DNA from: Candidatus Omnitrophota bacterium
Lineage (GTDB): Bacteria; Omnitrophota; Gorgyraeia; Gygaellales; Profunditerraquicolaceae
DNA length: 35,377 bases
Assembly (NCBI GenBank): GCA_018895075.1
Contig: JAHIOW010000005.1
Location: 1 to 35,377, forward strand
Reading direction: 5' to 3'
The position numbers were made by a program, and so were the translations under genes. Positions 26,752-35,377 of the stretch are shown here, piece by piece (position 1 is the stretch's first letter; each line of letters opens with the position of its first letter). The notes below the pieces were generated by a model. That model was given only the letters and a program-made list of their open reading frames with translations. It was not told the origin of the DNA and made no database searches.

Positions 26752-26828
26752 TGGTGGCGGCGGCTGGATTTGAACCAGCGACATATCGGGTATGAGCCGA
26801 CTACTCTACCAGGCTGAGTTACGCCGCC
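26752..26828 (-). tRNA. tRNA-Met(CAT), probably elongator, CCA encoded
   Basis: RC GGCGGCGTAACTCAGCCTGGTAGAGTAGTCGGCTCATACCCGATATGTCGCTGGTTCAAATCCAGCCGCCGCCACCA; loop CTCATAC. tRNA-Ile2(CAT) is not excluded. Confidence 0.85.
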
Positions 26829-26829
26829 A

Positions 26830-27216
26830 TTAATGAAATATCCTTTTTATAAAAAGAATGTAGCCTACAGCAATAGCATTTAAAGAGGCAAGCAGCACCA
26901 CCGCCGCGGCGATATCCTTAACCAGCTTTATTAAGGTGTGGTATTTGTCGGTGAGCATATCGATCATCAGCTCAATAGCGGTGTTAAAAATCTCTGCCAT
27001 GAATACGAGGGTTATGGTGATGCACAGAGCAACCAGCTCTATGCCGTTTAAACTAAAATACACCCCCAAAAGAAAAGCCAGGATGCCCAGCATAAAAATG
27101 ATGCGCATGTTGCGGTGATATAAGATTAGATAAACAATGCCTTTTATAGCAAATTTAAAACTTACTCCCAATTTCTGTAATTTAAAGATATTTCTAAAAA
27201 CCCTGTTTTTGGCCAT
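26830..27216 (-). CDS. dgkA: diacylglycerol kinase / undecaprenol kinase family
   Basis: FKFAIKGIVYLILYHRNMRI, VFMAEIFNTAIELMIDMLTDKYHTLIKLVKDIAAAVVLLAS. Confidence 0.9.
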   Translation of the reverse strand: MAKNRVFRNIFKLQKLGVSFKFAIKGIVYLILYHRNMRIIFMLGILAFLLGVYFSLNGIELVALCITITLVFMAEIFNTAIELMIDMLTDKYHTLIKLVKDIAAAVVLLASLNAIAVGYILFIKRIFH

Positions 27217-27219
27217 CGC

Positions 27220-28008
27220 TTACTTTTTTCTATAAGCCTCCAGATAAGAATCGCAGTAAATCTGTTTATTCAGAATTAACTCTGAAGTTATCAGGGCATC
27301 CATCAATTCTTTGTCCTGCGGGTCAATGATTGCCGCATCCAGGCCAAAGGCAACTGCCATGGTAAGAAATGTGCGGTTAATCAGGCTGCGCAGGCAACTA
27401 CCCTGCGAGACATTGCTTAACCCTACCACGGTTTTTGGGGACGGTTCAGAGATAATCTTAAACTCATGTATTGATTCCAGGATATCCCTCATTTGCGCCT
27501 GGGCCACATTAACCGGAAGAACAATAGGGTCTAGATAGAGATTTTCAGGGGAAAATCCCTGCTCAGAACAGTAACTGACAATCGTGGCCGCCAATTCCAG
27601 GCGCTGGTCTTTATTCTGCGGTATACCTTTTGCGCTTATAGTCAAGCCAATCAACCCGGCCTGGTATTGTTTGGCCAAAGGCACTAATATATTCAATTTT
27701 TCTACGTCGGCAGTAGTAGAATTTATAATCGCCTTATTCTTTATCACCTTTAATCCTGATTCAATAACTTCGGGTTTGCTGGAATCTAAAACTAAAGGCT
27801 TATTAGTAACTTCTTGTATAGTTTGGACCAACCATTGTATATCAGAAACAGGCTGCCGCGAGACAGGCCCGCAATTAACATCCAGCGCGTCTGCACCTGC
27901 CTTTAGCTGCTCTAAAGCGTACTTTTGTATCGGGGCCTTATCTTTTTTCTTTATCGCCTCCCCTATATCTTTATACATCCCATTTATCAGCTCGCCAATG
28001 ATAAACAT
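27220..28008 (-). CDS. acsE: methyltetrahydrofolate:corrinoid/iron-sulfur protein methyltransferase
   Basis: FIIGELINGMYKDIGEAI, AGADALDVNCGP, PLVLDSSKPEVIESGL, IINSTTAD, GLSNVSQG; next to acsD, cooC, acsV and acsC. Confidence 0.88.
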   Translation of the reverse strand: MFIIGELINGMYKDIGEAIKKKDKAPIQKYALEQLKAGADALDVNCGPVSRQPVSDIQWLVQTIQEVTNKPLVLDSSKPEVIESGLKVIKNKAIINSTTADVEKLNILVPLAKQYQAGLIGLTISAKGIPQNKDQRLELAATIVSYCSEQGFSPENLYLDPIVLPVNVAQAQMRDILESIHEFKIISEPSPKTVVGLSNVSQGSCLRSLINRTFLTMAVAFGLDAAIIDPQDKELMDALITSELILNKQIYCDSYLEAYRKK

Positions 28009-28127
28009 AATTAATCTCTCTTTAACTAAAAACTCAAAACGCAAAAGGTAAAACTACAACTAAAAATTCAAAACTTTTTACTTTTAACTTGTGGTTTTTC
28101 GTTTTTACTTTTGGCTTTTTACTTAAT

Positions 28128-29093
28128 TCAGCCTTTCATTAACTCGTCTATATACTTATTTACTTTCTCTATTGCCTGCGGATGCCGCATCACCAGGATA
28201 TCTGCCCCGGCTTGGATAAGAGCAGTGGCAGTCACTGCCTCCCAGATTACGCCTCTTTCTGATTCAGGGCCCCAGCAAGGAAACTCCTGCTCGCTCGCCT
28301 TGGCCTCTTTTGCCCGCCAGGACTCCTGGCCCACAAAACAGATAAACGGGCAAGCCACAGTTTTATCACCAGCCAGGGCAGCAAGCCGGGCGCGCTCCAT
28401 AATGGAGTAGGCATACTCCAGGCCATAACCTAATGCTCCGATAGTGGGGTTAATCACAATGTGGTCTAATGCCAGGCCCATATCTGAAATCAAAATATTC
28501 AGCTGTTTGGCAATATTTATATCAATGGGGGATTCGGCAATAATATTGTGGCCGTCAGCTAAGACCGCTACGCTCAGAGTCTTATAATTATCCTGCGCAG
28601 CGCTGCCTACCAGGCAACGTTCATTTTTGGCTGCCTGGCAACAGACAGGTAATACCAGGTTATCTTTGGCATCATCACCGCATCCTAAAATAATCAAAGG
28701 CACGTCCACTTTCTTTAATAACTCACCCACTAATTTTGCTTCCTCATCAGGCGTCTTGTTCCCGAATTCCGGATGAGCCCCCTGCAATCTCAGGCAGATC
28801 AATCCTGCCTTATATTCCTTAACGCATTTTTCTGCCCAGGCCAGCGGGTCACTGAAGACATCGGCATAGGCCTTAGCTAAACCTGCAGGCCAGTCACTCG
28901 GGGCAATATCCCAAACCTCAAAGGCAACCACCGGTTTATTCGCTAAGACGCCTTCCCCAGATAAAAACGGCAATGTCGCCTGTCCTCCGACTTTAATCAC
29001 CTGCCTGCGGCTGCCGCCTTCTTCTTTGGTGGCGCCGATATTTATCACCGAGACCTCACCCGTCCATTTCTCCAGCATTAATTCTCCTGCCAT
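28128..29093 (-). CDS. acsD: corrinoid/iron-sulfur protein small (delta) subunit, CdhD/AcsD
   Basis: VGGQATLPFLSGEGVLANKPVVAFEVWDIAPSDWP, DPLAWAEKCVKEYKAGLICLRLQ, DHIVINPTIGALGYGLEYAYSIMERARLAALAGDKTVACPFICFVGQESWRAKEA. Confidence 0.92.
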   Translation of the reverse strand: MAGELMLEKWTGEVSVINIGATKEEGGSRRQVIKVGGQATLPFLSGEGVLANKPVVAFEVWDIAPSDWPAGLAKAYADVFSDPLAWAEKCVKEYKAGLICLRLQGAHPEFGNKTPDEEAKLVGELLKKVDVPLIILGCGDDAKDNLVLPVCCQAAKNERCLVGSAAQDNYKTLSVAVLADGHNIIAESPIDINIAKQLNILISDMGLALDHIVINPTIGALGYGLEYAYSIMERARLAALAGDKTVACPFICFVGQESWRAKEAKASEQEFPCWGPESERGVIWEAVTATALIQAGADILVMRHPQAIEKVNKYIDELMKG

Positions 29094-29830
29094 ATTTTAT
29101 CTCCAATCTCCCGCAGTGTCTTCAAACCCGGGCTGTCGTTATCTAATCCCAGAAGCGAATTTCCATTCAGGCTCACCTTGGTTATATTATTATCTAAAGG
29201 TATATTGCCTATATATTCCAATCCCGAATCTTTTATAACCTCTTTATTTACTTCCTGGTCATGCTGATTAATAATCAATAGTCTTTTTTTAATTTTCACG
29301 CCTAACTCATTGGCTAATTCATTAATCCTTTTTGCTGACTTTAATCCCACCTTAGTAGCATCTGAGATTACTAACAGCGCCTGGGCATCTCTGCTGGTAC
29401 GACGGGAAAGATGTTCAAGCCCTGCCTCATTATCAATGACAATATAGTCGTAATCCTTGACGAGCTTGCTCATAATATTTCTTAAGACATTATTCACATA
29501 ACAGTAACAGCCCGGCCCTTCGGGCCTGCCCATTACCAATATATCAAAACCATTGCCTTCGGCTATTGCTGTCTGGAGGCGATACTCCATAAACCTATCC
29601 TTGGGCATCCCGGAAGGGATCTTTTCCGGATGCAAACTTATTTCCTCCAGTATTGAGCCGATGGTCTCTTTTATTTCTATGCCTAAGGCCTCTGCTAAAT
29701 TACTATTGGGGTCAGCATCCACTGCCAATACAGAGCCCAGTTTCTTCTCTCTGATAACTCTCACTATAAGTGCGGCCAGGGTAGTTTTACCTGTCCCGCC
29801 TTTTCCGGCAATAGCGATTGTATAACCCAT
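29078..29830 (-). CDS. cooC: CooC-type P-loop ATPase (CODH/ACS nickel maturation family)
   Basis: IAIAGKGGTGKTTLAALIVR, VDADPNSNLAEALG, RPEGPGCYCYVNNVLR, DYIVIDNEAGLEHLSRRT. Confidence 0.9.
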   Translation of the reverse strand: MGYTIAIAGKGGTGKTTLAALIVRVIREKKLGSVLAVDADPNSNLAEALGIEIKETIGSILEEISLHPEKIPSGMPKDRFMEYRLQTAIAEGNGFDILVMGRPEGPGCYCYVNNVLRNIMSKLVKDYDYIVIDNEAGLEHLSRRTSRDAQALLVISDATKVGLKSAKRINELANELGVKIKKRLLIINQHDQEVNKEVIKDSGLEYIGNIPLDNNITKVSLNGNSLLGLDNDSPGLKTLREIGDKIWQEN

Positions 29831-31761
29831 TATAATTTTATACTCGGGAATTTACTTAAATCAGTATGCGGAAAAAACAAGGCTGCCATATATTCATCCA
29901 TATATCCCGGTTCAACCGATAATTCAAAATAAGTTATCTTACGCGCGATATCATTGGCTTTCTTCATTGCCTCGTAAGATAAAAGTATCGAGCGTGCCCC
30001 GGCCAGGGAACTGTTACCGACAAAGATAAATCTGGAGTTTTCTAAATCCGGTAATAGGCCTATTCTCTTGGCGTTATCTATATTAATATACGTACCAAAC
30101 CCTCCGGCAACAAAGACCTTTTTTACATCAGCGAACTCAAGAGACATATGCCTTAGCAGCTCGCTGGCGGCAGCGTAAATCGCTGCCTTGGAGCGCTTGA
30201 TATTCTCAATATCTGCCTCGCTAATCACGATATCAACAGTAGAGTCGCACTCCTCTTTAAATGCCACCACAAATTCCCTGCCATATTCATTATCGCGGAT
30301 GCGTTTATGGTCTTTTATCTTTATCTTACCATTTTTATCCAAAAGGCCTGCGCCTAACATCTGGGCAATGATATCAATGTAGCCCGAACCGCATATACCC
30401 CGCGGCCTTACGCCGCCAATAGTCTCATAAGCCACTTTAAAATCAACAGGGGAAATTTCTACCTTCTGAATCGCCCCGGAACTGGCGCGCATACCGCAGG
30501 TAACCCCGCTTCCTTCAAAGGCAGGGCCGGCAGAGGCAGAGGCAGAAATGAGAAAATCTTTATTACCCAGGACAATCTCTCCATTTGTGCCGATATCAAT
30601 TAAAATAGCCAGGCCTTCTTCTTTATCCAGCCCGCAAGACAAGACCCCTGCCGTAATATCTCCGCCGACATAACTGGAAATACCGGGCGAGCAAAATAAG
30701 AGGCCCCGGGGATTTACCTTTACCCCTGCCTCAGCAGCCCGGATTGTAGGCACAAAATTTACTGCCGGCACATAAGGTTCTCTCCTGAGGTAAGTGGGGT
30801 CAATACGCAATAAAAGATGCATCATAGTGGTATTACCCGCGCAGACTACGCAATTGACGTCATTAAGGTCTATTGCCTGTTTTTGAATCAAATCTTGCAA
30901 CATCTTATTCATGCCGTCAATAACCGCATGGTGCAATCTCTCCAGGCCATCCTGCTCCTGGGCAAAGATGATACGCGTGATAATATCACTGCCAAAGGTA
31001 ACCTGTTTATTATAAGTTGCCCTTGTTCCCATGACCTTCTTGGTATTTAAATCTACCAACTGCCCGGAGATAGTCGTGGTTCCGATATCAAAACATAAAC
31101 CAAAATTTTTATGGGAAGTATCGCCTGGTTCAATAAACACAACCTCGGTGGTGCCATTTCTCTTACCCAGGGTCACGGTAACCTTCCAGTCAGCAGAACG
31201 CAGTAATGCCCCCAGGCGCCGGATATTAGCCAGGCCTGTCTGCATAATCGGTATATCCTGAATACGCCGTATCTGCCGGTACAATCTTTCCAAATCGCTG
31301 ATCTTATCTTCTAAATCCGGCGGGGGTAATTCTAAATATAACTTTGTGGCTAAAGGCGAATGCGCAAAAATCTCATCCCCTAAAATAGAAGAAGGCGACT
31401 CTATCTCTTCCGCCTCGGAATAGAAACCCTTTAATCTTAAATCTAAATCCTGCGGGGTTAATTTGTCTAAATCTAACCTCGATTCCGGAAGAATTTCTAC
31501 CTCTAAGTCACTCTGTATAGTAGTCAGACAGGCAAGATAGATACCTTGTTTTCTTTCCTCTAAACTTACCCGCCCGCTGGGCTGAGTAACTACCTGCCCT
31601 TTTTTCACCCTGACCTTACAACGGCCGCAGACGCCGTCACCGCCGCAACTGGAATTGACGTATACGCCGGCAGATAAGCTGGCTGAAAGTATAGTCTTGC
31701 CGCTATCTACCTCTATGGTCTTGTTATCCGGACAAAATGTAACCTTAAATTTTTCCATCAT
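29830..31761 (-). CDS. acsV: corrinoid activation/regeneration protein (RACo-like, 2Fe-2S + ASKHA/DUF4445)
   Basis: N-terminal CGGDGVCGRCKVRVKKG...ACLT ferredoxin motif; FDIGTTTISGQLVDL, DIGTNGEIVLGN, VAGGFGTYINIDNAKRIGLLPD. Confidence 0.9.
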   Translation of the reverse strand: MMEKFKVTFCPDNKTIEVDSGKTILSASLSAGVYVNSSCGGDGVCGRCKVRVKKGQVVTQPSGRVSLEERKQGIYLACLTTIQSDLEVEILPESRLDLDKLTPQDLDLRLKGFYSEAEEIESPSSILGDEIFAHSPLATKLYLELPPPDLEDKISDLERLYRQIRRIQDIPIMQTGLANIRRLGALLRSADWKVTVTLGKRNGTTEVVFIEPGDTSHKNFGLCFDIGTTTISGQLVDLNTKKVMGTRATYNKQVTFGSDIITRIIFAQEQDGLERLHHAVIDGMNKMLQDLIQKQAIDLNDVNCVVCAGNTTMMHLLLRIDPTYLRREPYVPAVNFVPTIRAAEAGVKVNPRGLLFCSPGISSYVGGDITAGVLSCGLDKEEGLAILIDIGTNGEIVLGNKDFLISASASAGPAFEGSGVTCGMRASSGAIQKVEISPVDFKVAYETIGGVRPRGICGSGYIDIIAQMLGAGLLDKNGKIKIKDHKRIRDNEYGREFVVAFKEECDSTVDIVISEADIENIKRSKAAIYAAASELLRHMSLEFADVKKVFVAGGFGTYINIDNAKRIGLLPDLENSRFIFVGNSSLAGARSILLSYEAMKKANDIARKITYFELSVEPGYMDEYMAALFFPHTDLSKFPSIKL

Positions 31762-31835
31762 CCTTCATTGGGGACGCACCCCTTGGTGCCACCCTCTTGC
31801 ATCCTAATTACTTATTTTTAAAAGGGTTACAACTC

Positions 31836-33164
31836 TTATAAGTTTTTTAAGAACGAGGGGATTCCAGCTGCTTCTTTTGGCCCTACTACCACCTGCCAGC
31901 CAGACTTGTCTTCCAAATCCCCGCTCATTACCGCCACATAACCGGGAATAATCAGTCTTTTATGTGAAACGACCTCTGCTAACCCCGCTTTATTTATAGA
32001 GTCAGTAATCTTCTCGGGCGTAAACTTCTCTGCTGCCCAGCCGGTCAAGACAGACATGCCTTCAGTATCTACGCTGATAATGAAACTCGGTATCTTGCTC
32101 GCCTCTACTTCCCCTAACACCGTGTAATAGGTAAGAGAGAAATTCGTAGTGACTAAAACCGGTGATTTATCGCCTGCCTTGCCCACTGGATAAAGTTTTG
32201 GTTCAATCTGTAAAGGTTTCTGGGGATCAGTATATATATTCTGCCTTAAGGTCAAAAGCGATAAAACCTCAGCCGGTTCTATGCCCTTAATCAAAACAAT
32301 ATTTGCGTATTTTGCAATACAGGTCGCCGCCTCCATTGTCTCTTCGTAAGGGTCTTCATTTTCTATGATGGATAAAGTCGGGTATCCTAAACTGCGGTCG
32401 GATTTTTTCAGCGCTCGCCTTCTTATCTGCGTTAAGTCCCAAATCTTATCTTTAAGCGACGTTGCGCCTACATCTAAAACCAGTTCCCCTACCCCTTGAC
32501 TATTTAATTCCCTGGTCAGGCTAGAAAGTTTATCTAAGTCTAAAGCAGTAGCCACCAGCGGGCACTGAAACTCCTGGGCTAATTTAGAAACTACAGCCAT
32601 ATTCTCTAAAGTGGCGTGATAGATGAGGGGTTTTCTCTCCCTAACTTTTATCAAGGCCTCCTTCAGGGCTTCTGTTTCCTCGCTCATCAATACCAGGCCC
32701 AGTTGTGTATTGTTGAAGACTAACTCTGTAGCCCGGATAAATTTTTCTTTATCGCCGGTTTGTCTTACGGCTACAAGATTTACTTTCAATTCCTGGCCCA
32801 CGCGCTCAAATACCAATTTATTAATCTTATCCAGCCTCTCTTTTATCTCTGAATCCCCGAGGCTATCTTCAATAATAAAGCCCAAGCCGCAGGGATGATG
32901 GAATTTTTCTTCGTGGCGGAAAAGCACTGTTTCATTACCCACCTCTAATTTGCTATTCCCCGTGCCTATAGTAATTAATTTTATGGGAGCAAGGGCAGAT
33001 TCTTCCAGCGCCTTTTTTGCCTCTGTGCTCAGGTAAGGGCATTTATCAATACTGGCTGCCTTTTTGGCCAGTTGCATGGCAAAGGCAAGGCAGGTTACAA
33101 GTCCGCACTCACGGCAATTAGTCTTGGGTAGTAATTTGTAGATATCTAATCCGGAAAACGCCAT
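31836..33164 (-). CDS. acsC: corrinoid/iron-sulfur protein large (gamma) subunit, CdhE/AcsC
   Basis: LLPKTNCRECGLVTCLAFAMQLAKKAASIDKCPYLS 4Fe-4S motif; TNFSLTYYTVLGEVEASKIPSFIISVDTEGMSVLTGWAAEKFT; IIPGYVAVMSGDLEDKSGW. Confidence 0.93.
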   Translation of the reverse strand: MAFSGLDIYKLLPKTNCRECGLVTCLAFAMQLAKKAASIDKCPYLSTEAKKALEESALAPIKLITIGTGNSKLEVGNETVLFRHEEKFHHPCGLGFIIEDSLGDSEIKERLDKINKLVFERVGQELKVNLVAVRQTGDKEKFIRATELVFNNTQLGLVLMSEETEALKEALIKVRERKPLIYHATLENMAVVSKLAQEFQCPLVATALDLDKLSSLTRELNSQGVGELVLDVGATSLKDKIWDLTQIRRRALKKSDRSLGYPTLSIIENEDPYEETMEAATCIAKYANIVLIKGIEPAEVLSLLTLRQNIYTDPQKPLQIEPKLYPVGKAGDKSPVLVTTNFSLTYYTVLGEVEASKIPSFIISVDTEGMSVLTGWAAEKFTPEKITDSINKAGLAEVVSHKRLIIPGYVAVMSGDLEDKSGWQVVVGPKEAAGIPSFLKNL

Positions 33165-33226
33165 ATTGTTTACTCCCTACGCACAAATAAATTAAGAATG
33201 TAAAATGTAAAATTAAAAACTACAAT

Positions 33227-33661
33227 TCAAAATCTAAAATTAAACAAATCTGTAGGACTAAGTCTTGATAATTCTTTAGCGAATACTTCGGAATCGTTAT
33301 GCCCACGTAAACTAGTCAATTTTTTGATTAAACCATCATTTAAGCGTATTGCTATTTTTTTATTATTCTCTGTATTTCGGAATAAAACCTCAATTCTATC
33401 ACTTGCTAATTTTTGAATGTTCCCTTTTCCATAAGTGCAACCTGCAGATAACTGGATACCATCAATCAAGCAAGATTTGGGTTTATTGAATGCCCCCTTC
33501 ACGATTACCTTAATCCCAAAATGTTTTTTGCATTCGAGCTTCTTTATAGCTAAATCCCCCATCAACAATCCTAATACGAGATACGGTCCCAGATGTCCGT
33601 GAAAATCAATAGCTCTTTTTAGGTCTATTTTATTTCTGAATTTTAAATTGCAATTTTGCAT
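33227..33661 (-). CDS. FmdE family protein (formylmethanofuran dehydrogenase subunit E-like)
   Basis: AIDFHGHLGPYLVLGLLMGDLA, DGIQLSAGCTYGKGNI. Confidence 0.78.
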   Translation of the reverse strand: MQNCNLKFRNKIDLKRAIDFHGHLGPYLVLGLLMGDLAIKKLECKKHFGIKVIVKGAFNKPKSCLIDGIQLSAGCTYGKGNIQKLASDRIEVLFRNTENNKKIAIRLNDGLIKKLTSLRGHNDSEVFAKELSRLSPTDLFNFRF

Positions 33662-33668
33662 TTTTAAT

Positions 33669-34337
33669 TTACTTATTAATCAGACTAGCAAAATATCCTG
33701 CCCCAAAACCATTATCAATATTTACCACTGCCACTCCGGGAGAACAACAATTGAGCATAGTCAACAAGGCAGACAGGCCTCTAAAACTTGCGCCGTAACC
33801 GCAGCTCGTCGGCACAGCAATGACCGGGCAACTAACTAAACCGCTGACCAAGCTGGCCAATGCCCCTTCCATGCCGGCGATAATGATAATTACCTTGGCC
33901 TTCTTTAAAATATCTATATTATTTATGAGGCGGTGTACTCCTGCCACCCCTACATCATAAAGCCTCACCACGCGGTTGCCCATTACCTCTAATGTCACAG
34001 CCGCCTCTTCTGCCACAGGGATATCTGAGGTACCTGCTGAAACTACAGCCGCCAAACCTTTACGGCAGGCTCTATCCTTTCCAAGAGCATAACCTAATCT
34101 TGCTAAGGAATTATACTTTAATCCGCGAAATGATTTTTTTAGATAGCTGAATGTGGCCTTCTCTAACTTAGTAAGTAATAAGTCCTGGTTATTGCTGATT
34201 AACTTCTGGGCAATCTTTTTAAGTTGCTCTTTTGTCTTACCCGGACAATAGATTACTTCTGAAAAACCTCTGCGCCTTTTCCTGCCTATATCAACCTTGG
34301 CAAAACCTAAATCACAAAAAGAGGGCTCAACGCTCAT
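33669..34337 (-). CDS. larB: nickel pincer cofactor biosynthesis protein LarB
   Basis: EVIYCPGKT, VVSAGTSDIPVAEEAAVTLEVMGN, DVGVAGVHRL, IIAGMEGALASLVSGLVSCPVIAVPTSCGYGASFRGLSALLTMLNCCSPGVAVVNIDNGFGAG. Confidence 0.92.
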   Translation of the reverse strand: MSVEPSFCDLGFAKVDIGRKRRRGFSEVIYCPGKTKEQLKKIAQKLISNNQDLLLTKLEKATFSYLKKSFRGLKYNSLARLGYALGKDRACRKGLAAVVSAGTSDIPVAEEAAVTLEVMGNRVVRLYDVGVAGVHRLINNIDILKKAKVIIIIAGMEGALASLVSGLVSCPVIAVPTSCGYGASFRGLSALLTMLNCCSPGVAVVNIDNGFGAGYFASLINK

Positions 34338-34345
34338 TATGCCTA

Positions 34346-34684
34346 TTATCCCTGGAATATTATAAACAACACCAATATTATAATCAGGAAAGCCAATATA
34401 TAAAAATCATTAAAATACAAAAAATCGCTGATCATGTCTTTCAAGCCAACCCTGGGCCCCGGCGAAGAAGTAACCGGGGGCTTCTTTAAGCTAGGGGCCT
34501 TATGCACAACTGGTTTAAATGACCGGCGTAACTCTTCTATCTGTTCTGCTCTAAATCTTAGATACAAACCGCCGACCTTATAAGCAGGTATCCGGCCGCT
34601 CTCTGTTAACTTTACAACCTCATCTTCGGAAATACCTAAAATTACAGAAACCTCTTTTATGGTCAGCAGTTTTCCTTCTGGCAT
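34346..34684 (-). CDS. excisionase-type HTH protein with C-terminal transmembrane helix
   Basis: LLTIKEVSVILGISEDEVVKLTESGRIPAYKVGGLYLRFRAEQIEEL, then a C-terminal hydrophobic helix YFNDFYILAFLIIILVLFIIFQ. Confidence 0.75.
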   Translation of the reverse strand: MPEGKLLTIKEVSVILGISEDEVVKLTESGRIPAYKVGGLYLRFRAEQIEELRRSFKPVVHKAPSLKKPPVTSSPGPRVGLKDMISDFLYFNDFYILAFLIIILVLFIIFQG

Positions 34685-34706
34685 ATCTCCTTACCCTTTT
34701 ATTTTA

Positions 34707-35210
34707 TTATTTACCAATCTTACCGGATGCAACCCAGGAATCTATGGCCTGTCTTTCAAACCTCCAGCTATTGCCTTCTTTTGCTCCCGGCACCTTACCT
34801 GAATTTGCCAACTCTAAAATAGAACTTAAATCTACCTCCAGATAACGCGCCAGTTCTTCGGCATTTAAAAAATCGTGCAGCATGGAACATCTGCCTTCAA
34901 ACACTGCGCCTTCAGCCACATTTAATTTTACCGGGAATATCTCGCCTTCAATGACTGCCGTAGGCAAAAGAGTTAATCTCTCTCTGGCCAAGACCTTTCC
35001 CTTTAAGTGGCCGCCGATAATAACATTGTCTCCCGTAATATTGCCTATAACTTGCGCTGTGGGAGCAATAGTTAAATTACCCATGGTCTCTAAATTTCCC
35101 TCAAATTTACCGTGGATACGCAGGTTAACCGGTTCTTTGAAAGTCAGGTTCCCTTGCATAGCTGCGTCTACATCAAGCACTTTCTCTTCCATCCTCTTTT
35201 TAAAAGCCAT
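34707..35210 (-). CDS. bactofilin-family protein with C-terminal HTH (excisionase-like) domain
   Basis: Beta-helix repeat pattern NLRIHGKFEGNLETMGNLTIAPTAQVIGNITGDNVIIGGHLKGKVLARERLTLLPTAVIEGEI, then FLNAEELARYLEVDLSSILELANSGKVPGAKEGNSWRFERQAIDSWV. Confidence 0.82.
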   Translation of the reverse strand: MAFKKRMEEKVLDVDAAMQGNLTFKEPVNLRIHGKFEGNLETMGNLTIAPTAQVIGNITGDNVIIGGHLKGKVLARERLTLLPTAVIEGEIFPVKLNVAEGAVFEGRCSMLHDFLNAEELARYLEVDLSSILELANSGKVPGAKEGNSWRFERQAIDSWVASGKIGK

Positions 35211-35377
35211 TATCTCTCACCCCCTTTTCCTGTTATAGAGCCTTGCTCAAAACTATTTTCTCGTCGGAGAACTTCATCTCTTCCTTTTAATCTCACCTCC
35301 GCCTATTTTCTCGTCGGAAAATTGGCTGGTTTCCTAGTATTCAAGTCCTTTTTAGGCCTATTTCAGCCTTAAATTTC

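Noticed and set aside
28020-28130. A/T-rich aactaaaaactcaaaa / tttttacttttaactt stretch between acsD and acsE
   Set aside because: Low-complexity intergenic sequence with imperfect complementarity; no defined element can be supported.
31765-31800. ggggacgcaccccttggtgccaccc between acsC and acsV as another palindromic element
   Set aside because: Too degenerate to assign to the GGGACACCC family with confidence by eye.
1-35377. CRISPR array, prophage or conventional transposon
   Set aside because: No regularly spaced repeat array, no transposase, integrase or phage structural gene seen; the repeats present are short dispersed palindromes.

Overview
This window looks like a stretch of bacterial chromosome from an anaerobic, candidate-phylum-like lineage; Omnitrophota-like is my guess and is not proven here. 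Every supported gene is on the minus strand, and many overlap head-to-tail by a few bases. In transcription order (right to left) it holds: a bactofilin fused to an HTH domain; a membrane-anchored HTH protein; larB; an FmdE-like protein; the methyl/corrinoid part of the Wood-Ljungdahl pathway (acsC, acsV, cooC, acsD, acsE); dgkA; tRNA-Met(CAT); tilS; ftsH; folP; cdaA plus a tiny CdaR-like ORF; pdxJ; acpS; nnrD; a tRNA cluster; a ThyA-family gene; PilZ; gpsA; tRNA-Pro; PilZ; hom; thrC; coaB; an apgM-like gene; cstA; lysC; cimA; valS; nadC; uvrB; coaX; and two small lipoproteins. The most notable observation is at about 19.15-20.11 kb. A tRNA-Tyr(GUA) gene is split in its anticodon by a ~207-nt group I intron with recognisable P1, P4, P7 and P9 elements. 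A LAGLIDADG-like HTH ORF lies immediately 5' of it, reads through the tRNA 5' exon and stops inside the intron. Its start codon is 6 nt from the CCA end of a tRNA-Thr gene. The second theme is a set of short palindromic repeat families inserted in-frame in coding genes: three copies in valS, two in nadC, one in nnrD. Others supply new C-termini for uvrB, coaB and the apgM-like gene, and one repeat is nested in another.
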